Part shown: positions 1-8,251 of the stretch, one piece after another
Position numbering within the stretch: position 1 is the first letter of the stretch
Layout of the letters: each line of letters starts with the position of its first letter
Assembly (NCBI GenBank): GCA_025362955.1
Contig: JANYFB010000187.1
Coordinates: 1-33,274, forward strand
Length of the DNA: 33,274 nucleotides
Origin: Akkermansiaceae bacterium
Lineage (GTDB): Bacteria; Verrucomicrobiota; Verrucomicrobiia; Verrucomicrobiales; Akkermansiaceae
Reading direction: 5' to 3'
The notes under the pieces: generated by a model
What the model saw: the letters and a program-made list of their open reading frames with translations, nothing else
Told to the model about the DNA's origin: nothing
Database searches by the model: none
Made by a program: the position numbers and the translations under genes

Positions 1-1
1 C

Positions 2-55
2 GGAAAATGGCTTCCCGGCCTGCCAGACGAGGCCGCGCTCCTGCTCAGCGGGTGA
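2..55 (+). CDS. possible 3' end of a truncated gene
   Basis: An open frame enters from the left edge and ends at TGA 53-55. It gives 17 residues rich in Leu, Ala and Pro, with codon choice (CTG, CTC, GCC, GCG, GAC) like the real genes further on. It is too short to assign to a family. It may be the last codons of a gene upstream of the window, or chance. Confidence 0.25.
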   Translation, partial: GKWLPGLPDEAALLLSG

Positions 56-563
56 AAACCGATCCCTTTGCCATCATCCGGACCCGCCATCAAACGCCTT
101 GCTCAAAGGTGCCCCACGAACACGCCCATTTTCCTTTTTAGGCTCAATCGTCACCAAAATTGATCTTTGCCAACCTGCGGGAAATTGAGGCGCCCGCATA
201 CGTCCGTTGAGCGGAAGAGAAACCTTAGAACCCTCACACAAAGCGGTCGGCAGCGACCGCAACAATGCCGTCAAACCGACCCAACGCCCGGGGAGACGGC
301 AGCGCATGTCCAGTTTCGTGACCTTGGGGGAGCGGGGCGCGCTCAAGGGCGCGGATGAGGTGGGATTGAAATGCGTTAAAAAACCTTATGGTCCGTTGAG
401 AGGGGCGGCCTGTTCGATCTTCTTTTTCGGGGATTAAGGTGAACAACGCATTCCTGGAAGTGTATCCTTGATAACTTCGGCAAAGCGCTCGTCCGCCGTG
501 AACAAAATTCCATTATCGTGACTGTAAGGCAACTTCTGCGGGCAAAATAAATTTTGAATGACT
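56..563. other. gene-poor stretch, no gene supported
   Basis: Several short frames cross this stretch on both strands, but none shows a recognisable domain, a credible start or consistent codon use. The 10-mer GTCCGTTGAG occurs twice, near 200 and near 391. A short minus-strand frame ending at TAA 434-436 has plausible composition but no usual start codon. The stretch may be decayed cassette DNA lying beyond the attC-like site at 564-665. Confidence 0.4.
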
Positions 564-665
564 GCCCTAACAACCCAAAGCCTGTTTCAGGTTTGCTCGG
601 CTTACGAGAAAGGAGGCATCGTCTCGCTCAAAAATTGGACCAGCCCTTCCACATTCTTGGGTTAC
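564..665 (-). other. weak attC-like inverted-repeat site (site A)
   Basis: Read on the minus strand, the site begins at the stop codon of the DUF4190 gene (TAA, 664-662) and ends at GTTAGGGC (571-564). The inner arms AACCCAAG (663-656) and CTTTGGGTT (580-572) are complementary apart from one extra base, and such a bulge is typical of attC arms. The outer cores fit the RYYYAAC/GTTRRRY consensus poorly. The call rests mainly on its position at the 3' end of a cassette-like gene and on the two better sites upstream. Confidence 0.3.
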
Positions 666-947
666 CCCGCCAGAATCAAAAGCAGAACGAAGTGAGCTAA
701 AACCACAACAGTTGAAGTGTAACCGAGAATTAGGCCCGTCAAAGCCATTTCCACTACCATCAAGGGTGCCACCAGAATTGCGGACTTTCTTGCATGCAAT
801 ATGTCCCGTGATTAACGCAGGTATTCCGGTGATGGGCCCTGTGAGAAACCCGAGGATTCCGCAAACTAACCTTGCTATTGCTGCTCCGCTGGTTTTTGCG
901 CGATTGCCTCTAGCCCGGGTGATTTCAGGAGTATTGTATGGATTCAT
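662..947 (-). pseudogene. DUF4190 domain membrane protein, frameshifted
   Basis: The ATG at 947-945 opens a frame whose residues about 20-65 read like a DUF4190 domain: a hydrophobic Gly/Ile/Leu segment, then GIPALITGHIA and a GGTLDGSG turn. The frame then leaves the family pattern. Removing one A from the AAA run at 748-750 restores it: GSGMALTGLILGY followed by a second hydrophobic segment and a TAA at 664-662. The repaired product would be about 95 residues with two membrane segments, a usual DUF4190 layout. DUF4190 proteins are small membrane proteins of unknown function. The start lies 11 bases after attC-like site B and the stop lies in site A, as in an integron cassette. The shift could be a mutation, a sequencing error or, less likely, programmed slippage. 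Confidence 0.65.
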
Positions 948-957
948 GCTTCAATCT

Positions 958-1077
958 GTCTAACGAGAACAAGATCAGCTACCGCCGGAGCGCGGCGCGC
1001 GATGTGTCGGCGGGTCTGCGGGTTGGCAGCCCATGGCATGACGCGCGGAGGCGGTTAGCTGCATCGCATGGTTAGGC
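958..1077 (-). other. putative attC recombination site (site B)
   Basis: On the minus strand the ends are GCCTAAC (1077-1071) and GTTAGAC (964-958), which match RYYYAAC and GTTRRRY. Inside lie the long arms CAGCTAACCGCC (1061-1050) and GGCGGTAGCTG (986-976), complementary except for one extra base, and GATG/ATC extends them. Further GC-rich complementarity continues inward. The stop codon of the PEP-CTERM-like gene (1057-1055) lies within one arm, and the next minus-strand gene starts 11 bases beyond the site. This is the expected layout of a cassette end. It is not proof, because no integrase is in the window. Confidence 0.5.
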
Positions 1078-1759
1078 CTCGCTTACGTCTCACGATGACC
1101 ATAATCAGTGTCGCCAAAAGCAACAGAACATTCGTGGTTAGTTCGGGCACAGTATTGATTACAAGCTGCGTATCCGAAGGGGTGGTTCCCGTCGTAGCGC
1201 CAAAAATCGATTCATGGTTATTAGCGTTGATGTCGAGTGTCGTGATAGCACCACCGATAGCGATCAAGGTTCCGAGATTAGCTTGGGCGTAACTCAAAAA
1301 GCTGTTGTTCAGTGCAATCTGGACGGTCGTTCCATTGCTGGCGGCAGACACCGCGACTCCGGAGCTATAAGCGATGCCGTCTCCAAGGTCGGTGTAAATC
1401 GGCACATTTAGAGCGTTGCTGCCGTTCCCGTTCGTCAGCGCGGAAATACTGATGCTATCGAGAGAGAAATTAGTATAGATTTCTGTCACATCAACACTGT
1501 TGTAACCATTGATGGGATTGAGTAGTCGTAAAGTTGCGCTTGTGATCGTCTCGCCGACGGCAACCGATGAGAGATCGAAAACGAAATAATTACGGTAATA
1601 CTCGCTAGAACCAGCGTTGCCAGCGATGTAGTTGCCGGTCACGCGACCTCCATTGTTTTGATATCGACCACGATTGGTGGCATCTAGCGTGTAAATGGCA
1701 CTGAAGCTAGCTGCGGTGCCCGCCCACAACAGCGCAGCGAATAAGGGTATATGTTTCAT
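1055..1759 (-). CDS. exported PEP-CTERM-like surface protein
   Basis: The product has 234 residues. An N-terminal signal peptide (MKHIPLFAALLWAGTAAS) is followed by a Ser/Asn/Gly/Thr-rich beta-type region, with YFVFDLSSV and ATLRL segments that resemble extracellular DNRLRE/CBM-like beta-sandwich proteins. The C-terminus has a sorting-signal layout: VPEL near residue 204, a hydrophobic stretch about 209-223, then RRKR. In the PEP-CTERM family this signal is VPEP followed by a membrane helix and basic residues, and it directs cell-surface sorting by an exosortase; here the last Pro is Leu. The product is therefore probably an exported surface protein of unknown role. The gene looks richer in A and T than its neighbours. 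It starts 28 bases after attC-like site C and stops inside site B, so it looks like a single-gene cassette. No clear ribosome binding site is seen. Confidence 0.7.
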   Translation of the reverse strand: MKHIPLFAALLWAGTAASFSAIYTLDATNRGRYQNNGGRVTGNYIAGNAGSSEYYRNYFVFDLSSVAVGETITSATLRLLNPINGYNSVDVTEIYTNFSLDSISISALTNGNGSNALNVPIYTDLGDGIAYSSGVAVSAASNGTTVQIALNNSFLSYAQANLGTLIAIGGAITTLDINANNHESIFGATTGTTPSDTQLVINTVPELTTNVLLLLATLIMVIVRRKRGLTMRCS

Positions 1760-1786
1760 ATGAGGTTTTAGCGATGGATCTCAGTA

Positions 1787-1873
1787 GCCTAACGATGGAT
1801 GTCCGCTCGCCAGGGAGCAAGGCCTGAAAAACAGGCGGGACTTATTCCCGGTCGTGCGGACGCGTAGTTAGAT
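1787..1873 (-). other. putative attC recombination site (site C)
   Basis: The 87-base site has ends ATCTAAC and GTTAGGC on the minus strand, which fit RYYYAAC and GTTRRRY exactly and pair with each other almost fully. Five bases inside one end and seven inside the other lie perfectly complementary arms, GTCCGC (1801-1806) and GCGGAC (1856-1861). The loop holds smaller hairpins such as CCTG-N5-CAGG. Size, core sequences, arm spacing and placement just before a gene start all match integron attC sites. No recognisable gene ends at its upstream side, so it could bound the array. Confidence 0.55.
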
Positions 1874-2128
1874 TGTCGGGCGGATCTGGAAGCCACTTCC
1901 CTCATGGCGGGTTGACCGCCTTTTTCTCTCCGCTTCACGCCCGACTTCACGGAAATCGATTTTCCCTCCCTCATTTCATGGTCCCGATTCCGGGCAGGCC
2001 TGGTGCCGTGGCGATGAATTCTCATTGAAGATTCGGAAGATTCGCCGGATTCGCGGTTGAAAATCAAAATGAGGTCGCCCTGGACGGCCTCTAATTCTAC
2101 TTGGTTAAATTTGTGATTTCTGGCTTAG
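1874..2128. other. intergenic stretch without a supported gene
   Basis: Nothing recognisable is encoded here. A minus-strand frame runs through it and on across attC-like site C, but its product is Arg/Ser-rich and low in complexity, so it was not called. No integrase and no clear promoter were found. Confidence 0.4.
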
Positions 2129-2593
2129 GTCCAGATCTTTCCGGCATTAGCCCCGGCGGAGCGCCGGAAATCCGCCGTTCGGGCGGCCACGCCTACCACC
2201 ATCGACGAGCGCTACGATCTGCTGACATCCCTCAAGACCTATCTAACTGCCCATGCAGTTTATGAAAACGCGCCGCTGGACATCACCGCCGCAGCCGCCG
2301 GGACGTTTAAGATGGCGTTTACCGCCGCCCGTGCCGGGCTGGGAGCCGCGATCACCGCATCCGCCGCCGCCCACGATCTGCGATTAGTCAAGCTGGAGGC
2401 GCTGCGCAAACGCGCCCGCGGCCTCATCGACGAGCTGGACGTGCTTTTGAGCGAGGACGATCCGGGCTGACACACCTTCGGCCTGAATGCCCCGGCTGAT
2501 CCTGAGACGCCCGGCGTGCCGGAAGCGCCAGTGCTCACCCATGGGTGTGTGGTTTTCGACGCCCTCGTCGGGAAACTGGTTGAAATGGCTTGA
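2129..2593 (+). pseudogene. decayed gene, C-terminal part interrupted by TGA
   Basis: An open frame without a usable start begins after TAG 2126-2128. It encodes an Ala/Leu-rich helical segment (DERYDLLTSLKTYL ... LRKRARGLIDELDVLLSEDDPG), stops at TGA 2468-2470 and continues in the same frame as HTFGLNAPADPETPGVPEAP until TGA 2591-2593. The continuation keeps the same composition, and the position before HTFGLN would suit Trp, so TGG to TGA is the simplest explanation. From memory, Verrucomicrobiota have hypothetical proteins with this kind of helical N-terminus followed by a GFN/DPETP linker and a fibronectin-III-like domain; that resemblance is unverified. The missing start, internal stop and truncated end all point to a relic. 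Confidence 0.5.
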
Positions 2594-2770
2594 AACGCCT
2601 GTCTTCGGCGAAGGCGCCCAAGATAAAACGCGAGGGCGCGTGTGCTCCCCGACGATGCTTGGCCACCTCCTGATCCGTCCTTGTGAATTTCAGGAGACCT
2701 TGGGGTGCGAGAGGCGATTTTTTTATCGTATCATCCGGTGCTTCCCTGATTCACTCCGCCTGTTCGCACG

Positions 2771-4156
2771 ATGCCGGAAAATTCCCCAGAAGACACCTTG
2801 TTGTTAGTCGATCCCGATCTGGATTTTTTGGATTGGGCGACCAAGCATCTTTCCGCGAAGAACCTGCGGGTGCTGCGCTGCGACAATGGGGCAAACGCCA
2901 TCAAGGTGATTGAAAAAACGCCGGTAAGCGTGGTGGTGGCGGCGATGGAAATGGAGCCCTTCGACGGAATGGAATTGCTGGGTCGGATTTTGCAGCAAAG
3001 TCCGCAAACCCTCGTCGTTCTCACCGCAGGATTCCCGACCACGGGACAGATCATCGAGGCCACCCAACGAGGGGCGCACGATGTTTTACGAAAGGAGTCG
3101 CTGGCCTTTGAACTTCGTCCAGTGGTCGAGTCCGCCTTGCAAACTCAGGATGACCGCCGCAGCGCGGGGCAGCCCGACGCGGAGATGCCCAAGCACGATG
3201 GGCGGGTGAAAATGATCGGGATTTCCCGGGCGCTTCAGGAGGTTTTCAAGCTCGTGGGACGGGTGGCACGCTCAGATGCGCCGGTTTTAATCGCCGGGGA
3301 GAGCGGCACCGGCAAGGAACTCGTCGCCAAGGCCGTGCACGAATACAGCCCGCGGCGGCAGAAGGAAATGATCACCATCAACTGCGGCGCCATTCCTGAA
3401 AATTTGTTAGAGAGCGAGCTTTTCGGCCATGAAAAAGGTTCGTTCACCGGGGCAATTGCCCGCCGCGCTGGCCGCTTTGAGCAGGCAGACGGCGGCACGC
3501 TTTTCCTTGATGAAATTGGCGACATGCCGCTTTCGATCCAGGTAAAACTCCTGCGGGTGCTCCAAGACGGCTCGTTTTCCCGCGTAGGGGCGAATGAAAC
3601 TCTAACGACGGATGTGCGGATCGTGGCGGCGACCCATAAAAATCTAACGGACGAGGTCGCCGCCGGACGATTCCGCGAGGATCTTTATTACCGTCTCAAT
3701 GTCGTGGAAATCAAGATCCCGGCCTTGCGCGAGCGGCTGGAGGACATCCCACTGTTAGCCGAGTATTTTCTCCAACGCATCACCCGGAAAAACGGGATGG
3801 CGCGGATCCGCATTTCCGCAGAGGCCATCGCCACCCTGCAATCGCACAACTGGCCGGGAAATGTCCGAGAGCTGGAAAATACGATCGCCCGCGCTTGTGC
3901 CCTTGCGTCCTCAAATATTCTTTTGCCTGCGGACATCCCGCTGGCATCGGCCCCACGCCAGTCGCCTGCCCGCTTCACTGCCGCGATTGACCAAGTGATC
4001 AATGCCGCGCCGACGGGTGTGGATTTGTTCGAGTGGCTCAACGGCGAGGTCGCGGGCCGCATCCTGGAACGCGCGGACGGCGATTTTAAAGAAGCCTCGA
4101 AAACCCTCAACCTGCCGATGGCGGATCTCCGCAAGCTGCTGGCAAGGAAAGATTGA
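2771..4156 (+). CDS. NtrC-family sigma-54 activator with degenerate receiver
   Basis: The product has 461 residues in three parts: a receiver-like domain (about 8-125), an AAA+ sigma-54 interaction domain (about 148-385) and a Fis-type helix-turn-helix at the end (about 425-460, GRILERADGDFKEASKTLNL). The AAA+ domain is complete: Walker A GESGTGKE at 176-183, the sigma-54 loop GSFTGA at 223-228 and Walker B GGTLFLDEIG at 241-250. It should therefore hydrolyse ATP and activate sigma-54 promoters. The receiver is odd. The phosphorylated Asp expected near position 58 is Ala, and the acidic pair before it is Asp14-Pro15. It may therefore work without phosphorylation or respond to another signal. 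No sensor kinase lies nearby. The gene ends one base before upp. No Shine-Dalgarno sequence precedes the ATG. Confidence 0.9.
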   Translation: MPENSPEDTLLLVDPDLDFLDWATKHLSAKNLRVLRCDNGANAIKVIEKTPVSVVVAAMEMEPFDGMELLGRILQQSPQTLVVLTAGFPTTGQIIEATQRGAHDVLRKESLAFELRPVVESALQTQDDRRSAGQPDAEMPKHDGRVKMIGISRALQEVFKLVGRVARSDAPVLIAGESGTGKELVAKAVHEYSPRRQKEMITINCGAIPENLLESELFGHEKGSFTGAIARRAGRFEQADGGTLFLDEIGDMPLSIQVKLLRVLQDGSFSRVGANETLTTDVRIVAATHKNLTDEVAAGRFREDLYYRLNVVEIKIPALRERLEDIPLLAEYFLQRITRKNGMARIRISAEAIATLQSHNWPGNVRELENTIARACALASSNILLPADIPLASAPRQSPARFTAAIDQVINAAPTGVDLFEWLNGEVAGRILERADGDFKEASKTLNLPMADLRKLLARKD

Positions 4157-4157
4157 A

Positions 4158-4781
4158 ATGCTCCACATCGTCCAACACCCGCTCATCGCGCAGGAGCTGA
4201 CAAAACTCCGCGACCCGGCTTGTCCGTCGCCCGAGTTCCGCCAGCGCATCCGCCGGATTGCTTCCTTGATGGTCCCGGCTGTCACGGCAAATCTGGAGAC
4301 CACGGTCGTCCCCTGCAATACGCCTCTGGAAATCACTTCAGGCGTGAAAATCTCGCGCGGAATCATCCTCGTCCCCATTTTGCGCGCGGGGCTGGGATTT
4401 CTCGATGGCTTTCTCGATTTGATTCCCCATGCCTCTGTCGCCCACATCGGTTTGGCGAGAAATGAACGGACACTGGTCCCTGAGCCGTATTATTTGAAAC
4501 ATCCGCCGGTCCTTGGTGAGCATGAAATCGTGATTCTCGATCCGATGCTGGCGACGGGCGGCTCCGCGATTCAAGCCGTCCGCACCCTGAAGGAAGCCGG
4601 CGCGCGGCATGTCCGTTTCGCCTGTCTGGTGGCGGCACCCGAGGGAGTTTCCGCGTTGGAAGAGGCATTTCCTGATCTCACAATTTACGCGGCCAGCCTC
4701 GACCGCTGCCTCGACAGCCGGGGCTATATTCTCCCCGGCCTCGGCGATGCAGGGGACCGGCTCTTCGGCACCTGCGGCTGA
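4158..4781 (+). CDS. upp: uracil phosphoribosyltransferase
   Basis: The product has 207 residues, the usual length for the family. It converts uracil and PRPP to UMP in pyrimidine salvage, in the cytoplasm. The PRPP-binding loop is DPMLATGGS at 128-136, and the C-terminal uracil-binding segment is YILPGLGDAGDRLFGT near 190-205. The N-terminal VPCNTPLEITSGVKISRGIILVPILRAG region is also typical, although the usual TP..TYEG motif is diverged. The start one base after the regulator's TGA, with GGAAAG a few bases before it, suggests co-transcription and perhaps translational coupling. Why a sigma-54 activator would be linked to uracil salvage is unclear. Confidence 0.93.
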   Translation: MLHIVQHPLIAQELTKLRDPACPSPEFRQRIRRIASLMVPAVTANLETTVVPCNTPLEITSGVKISRGIILVPILRAGLGFLDGFLDLIPHASVAHIGLARNERTLVPEPYYLKHPPVLGEHEIVILDPMLATGGSAIQAVRTLKEAGARHVRFACLVAAPEGVSALEEAFPDLTIYAASLDRCLDSRGYILPGLGDAGDRLFGTCG

Positions 4782-4849
4782 TCCGGTGGTTTTTTTCAAG
4801 CATCCGGGCTGGCAATGGCCCTTTTCACCTTCTAGTTTCCGGCAGTCCG

Positions 4850-7420
4850 ATGAAATTGTGGTCCATCCTCTCCCTCATCCTGCTTTTTCAGCAGTCCGCC
4901 TTGTTAGGGCAGGGAATGGCCACGCGGTCGCAGTTGGGAAATGAGGCTCTCGCCGACGGCCTTTGGGAAGTCGCGGAAATGCATTTCAGGGCATGTCTCG
5001 CCGATCCCGCGTTAACAGCAGACCAGAAACCGGAAATCGCGATTCGCCTCGCCGAGTCGATGGTTCGCGCCGGAAATACCACGGAATCGCTTGAATTGCT
5101 TGGCCAATCCTTCCTTGGGAAAAATCCCGAAACCCCTTTTTGGAAAGCTATGGCACTCGCCGGACAAACCCGTTTCGCGGAAGCAGTCGGAATTTTCTCC
5201 ACCCTGCTAGCCGACCCCGCCGCGCCCCATCGCCAAGAGGCCGCATTTACCGAGGCAAGCCTCCAACTCGCGCTCCGCCAACCGGACTCTGCTCTGGATA
5301 CGCTGGCCAAACTTATCCCTGAATCGGATGCGGTGGCGACGGCGAAAATTCAGCTCTATCAGGTGGAGATCCTGCTCGATCTCGACCGCTTGGCAGATGC
5401 CCGCAAAACGGTGCCACCCAAGGAAAGCATCGCGCCGGAGGATCGTCCGCTTGCTGCATTTCTCGAAGCTCAACTCAGTCTCAAGGACGCCCATCCCGCG
5501 GAGGCGGAGGCCGCATTTCAAGAACTCGTCAACCATCCCCAAGGTCAAACACTCACCCGCTATCACGCGGCGGCCATCGGGCTTGCCGACGCGATGCAGG
5601 TCCAAGGCGATCCGCAATCCGCCGCGCAGTCGCTCCTCGCGTTTCTTCAGGATCACCCGGACTCGCCGGTGCTGGAAGCCATCTTCAAACGCATTCTTCA
5701 ATGGCTGCCCGAAAAGCCAACCGCCACGGACCCGATTCTCGAAGGCCTCGTGCAGTGGATCACTCCATCCGCCTTGCCGACCCTCGGCCCAATCGCCACG
5801 GCTTCTTCTAACAATGGTGCTGCCGCCATCGCCGCCTGGCCCAGCTATCGGGAGCCTAACGAGGGTGGTGACTTGCTAGCATTCTCGCTCTACACCCGCG
5901 CCGTCGGGCTGCACCGCCAAGTCACGCCCGAGGCCCGTGCCGAGTCCCGCCGTTTGCTCAACCGCCTCCAGATCGAATATCCCGCCCACCTCCTCGCGAA
6001 TCGTGCACTCTATCAGTCAGCCCGCTGGTTGCTTGACGAGGGTTCGGTCGAGCAAGCGTTTTCGCTGCTAGATACACTGCGAGCCACTGCGAAATCCCCG
6101 GTCCTGAAAGGAGAAGCCGCATTTCTCGAAGCCCGCACCGCTTGCTTGAATGGCGATCCGAAAATGGCGATCCAGCTCTTCGACGAGGCCGCACTTTCAC
6201 TCGCCGGGCCCGAAGCTAGAACTGCTAGACTGCAAGCCGCCATCGCCCGACTGCGCGGCGGTGACCTCAAGGGTGTGACTCTCATTCAGCAACACGGAGC
6301 ACCAGCAGACAAAGAGTTCGAGGCGGATTTGGAACTGGAACGCGCTCTATCCGCCACCCCGCCAAGTGCTGCTAGATCGGCGATTGAAGCATTTCTCGTC
6401 CGTTTCCCCGATCACACGAGGGCACCGGAAGCCCGGCTCGCGGCGGTGGAAATCGCCCTCTCCAGTCCCGAGCCGGATCTCGCCTATGCACGGAATCAGT
6501 TGGACTTGCTGACCACCGCCGCATTGCCTGCTCCCCGCCTTGCTTTGGCGCGGCTCCACCTTGCCGATCTTTCAAAAGACTCAATCGCTACCATCGCCAC
6601 CGCGCAATCCCTCATCGACACCTATCCGGCAGACCCTGCCGCTGCGGAAGCATCGCTCACGCTCGGGCGGAACCTTTTCCAGACCGGCAGCTACAATCCC
6701 GCGCGGTTAGTCTTGGAAAAACTCGCCGCGACCGACACGAATCCTGCTAGAGCGCAGACCGCATGGCTTCTCGCTGCCCGTGCGGCGGCACTGGGCGGCA
6801 CCCCGCAATCCAAGGAAGAAGCGTTAATCCTTTTCGACAAGGCAATCGAGTCCAAAGGGGAGCTCGCCGCCGTAGCCACCTTGGAAAAAGCCGGCCATCT
6901 CATCGACCTCTATCGGCTCGCGGAGGCCTCGGTATTTCTCGGAAAATGGATCAAGACACTTCCTGAAAACGACCCGCTCCAGTTGCCCGCCGGACTATTG
7001 TTAGGCGAGGCGCTTTACGCCCAGGGCAGCAGCAATCCGGCTTCGCTGGTGGATGCACTGGCCGTGTATGACAAGCTCCTTGCCCATACGAAAAACCAAC
7101 CCGCATTGCTCAACCGCCTGCAATATCTCCGTGGTACGACCCTCGAACAACTGCCCGACGAAAAGGATCCGACGAAGAAACGCGAGAAGCAGGCCTTCCA
7201 AGCCTACCACTCCGTCCTCGAAACCACCACGCCGCCGTTAGAATGGGAATATTTCGAGCGCTGCGGCTTCCGCGCCCTCGCCCTTCTGGAAAAAGCTGGC
7301 CGCTGGCCGGTCGCCATCACCGTTGCCAAGAAAATCGCATCCTTCAAAGGCCCCCGCGCCGAAGAAGCCGCCACCCGCGCCAGCCAACTCCAGCTCAAAC
7401 ACATGATCTGGGAGGATTGA
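4850..7420 (+). CDS. large exported tetratricopeptide-repeat protein
   Basis: The product has 856 residues. It begins with a signal peptide (MKLWSILSLILLFQQSALLG, cleavage near residue 20-22) and is then almost wholly alpha-helical, with many degenerate TPR-like pairs of the A-x-x-x-Y/F-x-x-A/L type, for example around NEALADGLWEVAEMHFRACL and AAEASLTLGRNLFQTGSYNPA. TPR proteins act as scaffolds for protein complexes, and the signal places this one in the periplasm or outer envelope. It has no enzymatic motif. In layout it resembles outer-membrane-associated TPR proteins of the BamD/YbgF type, but it is far longer and cannot be equated with them. It lies 30 bases before dapB and may share a transcript. 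Start: no Shine-Dalgarno sequence, but the signal peptide fixes this ATG. Confidence 0.82.
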   Translation: MKLWSILSLILLFQQSALLGQGMATRSQLGNEALADGLWEVAEMHFRACLADPALTADQKPEIAIRLAESMVRAGNTTESLELLGQSFLGKNPETPFWKAMALAGQTRFAEAVGIFSTLLADPAAPHRQEAAFTEASLQLALRQPDSALDTLAKLIPESDAVATAKIQLYQVEILLDLDRLADARKTVPPKESIAPEDRPLAAFLEAQLSLKDAHPAEAEAAFQELVNHPQGQTLTRYHAAAIGLADAMQVQGDPQSAAQSLLAFLQDHPDSPVLEAIFKRILQWLPEKPTATDPILEGLVQWITPSALPTLGPIATASSNNGAAAIAAWPSYREPNEGGDLLAFSLYTRAVGLHRQVTPEARAESRRLLNRLQIEYPAHLLANRALYQSARWLLDEGSVEQAFSLLDTLRATAKSPVLKGEAAFLEARTACLNGDPKMAIQLFDEAALSLAGPEARTARLQAAIARLRGGDLKGVTLIQQHGAPADKEFEADLELERALSATPPSAARSAIEAFLVRFPDHTRAPEARLAAVEIALSSPEPDLAYARNQLDLLTTAALPAPRLALARLHLADLSKDSIATIATAQSLIDTYPADPAAAEASLTLGRNLFQTGSYNPARLVLEKLAATDTNPARAQTAWLLAARAAALGGTPQSKEEALILFDKAIESKGELAAVATLEKAGHLIDLYRLAEASVFLGKWIKTLPENDPLQLPAGLLLGEALYAQGSSNPASLVDALAVYDKLLAHTKNQPALLNRLQYLRGTTLEQLPDEKDPTKKREKQAFQAYHSVLETTTPPLEWEYFERCGFRALALLEKAGRWPVAITVAKKIASFKGPRAEEAATRASQLQLKHMIWED

Positions 7421-7450
7421 TCTCAAATTCCAAATCTCTAATTTTAAATT

Positions 7451-8185
7451 ATGCCATCACTCCTCATCACCGGAAAATCCGGCCGCATGGGCCACGCCGT
7501 CATCGAAGCCGCCGCCCAAGCGGGCGTTCCCGTCACCGCCACCCATGATGTCGGCGAAGATCTGGACCTCGCGATTTCCAAGGCCACCTGCGCCATCGAC
7601 TTCACGATTCACTCCTTCACCCCGACGCTGGTGGAAGCTGCGTTGAAAAATGGCACCAGCCTCGTCATCGGCACCACCGGCCATACCGATGCAGAACGCT
7701 CCGTTATTTACGAAGCGGCGAAATCCATTCGCATCGTTTACGCCGCGAACTACTCAGTCGGTGTGAACACCCTCTTCTGGCTCACTCGCCAAGCCGCCCG
7801 CATTTTGACTCAGGACCGCTTCGACATCGAGGTCACCGAGATGCATCACAAGCATAAGATTGACGCTCCGTCAGGCACCGCCCGCCGTCTGCTGGAAATC
7901 CTCAATCAGGAAACCGGCACATCCTATCAGGACGACATCACCCACGGTCGCTTCGGTAACATCGGCCCGCGCAAGCCGCGCGAAATCGGAATGCACACCC
8001 TCCGTGGCGGCGATGTCGTAGGCGATCACACCGTCCTCTTCGCCGCCGATGGCGAACGCGTCGAGCTCACCCACAAAGCCTCGTCACGCCTCACCTTCGC
8101 CGCAGGTGCCGTCCGCGCAGCCTGCTGGCTGGAAGACAAGCCGGTAGGGCTCTATGATATGCAGGACGTGCTCGGGCTTGTCTAA
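7451..8185 (+). CDS. dapB: 4-hydroxy-tetrahydrodipicolinate reductase
   Basis: The product has 244 residues, slightly short for the family. It reduces 4-hydroxy-tetrahydrodipicolinate with NAD(P)H in the diaminopimelate/lysine pathway, which supplies peptidoglycan. The nucleotide-binding turn is GKSGRMG at 8-14, GTTG lies at 74-77, and the catalytic and substrate-binding signature EMHHKHKIDAPSGTA lies at 130-144. The C-terminal SR.TFA.GAVRAA motif is also present. No other dap gene is nearby. The leader before the ATG is A/T-rich without a Shine-Dalgarno sequence. Confidence 0.95.
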   Translation: MPSLLITGKSGRMGHAVIEAAAQAGVPVTATHDVGEDLDLAISKATCAIDFTIHSFTPTLVEAALKNGTSLVIGTTGHTDAERSVIYEAAKSIRIVYAANYSVGVNTLFWLTRQAARILTQDRFDIEVTEMHHKHKIDAPSGTARRLLEILNQETGTSYQDDITHGRFGNIGPRKPREIGMHTLRGGDVVGDHTVLFAADGERVELTHKASSRLTFAAGAVRAACWLEDKPVGLYDMQDVLGLV

Positions 8186-8251
8186 CTGATGGAAGGTTAA
8201 TCGTTGATAGATAAGACAGCCTTGACCATTTCAAAATCCCAGCAACTCCCC

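Noticed and set aside
168..210. Hairpin TGCGGG/CCCGCA near GTTGAGC, considered as a fourth attC-like site
   Set aside because: The left core does not fit the consensus, the arm spacing is uneven and no gene ends or starts there.
434..571. Short minus-strand frame downstream of site A with plausible residues (NGILFTADERFAEVIKD)
   Set aside because: There is no usual start codon and it is under 50 residues. It could be a truncated cassette gene but cannot be supported.
1789..2067. 92-codon minus-strand frame through attC-like site C
   Set aside because: The product is Arg/Ser-rich with no domain, and the frame ends only at the TAG within the site's GTTAGGC.
8204..8251. TTG start for the HtrA-like protein
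   Set aside because: It would place 16 residues before a perfect lipoprotein signal that begins with ATG at 8252.
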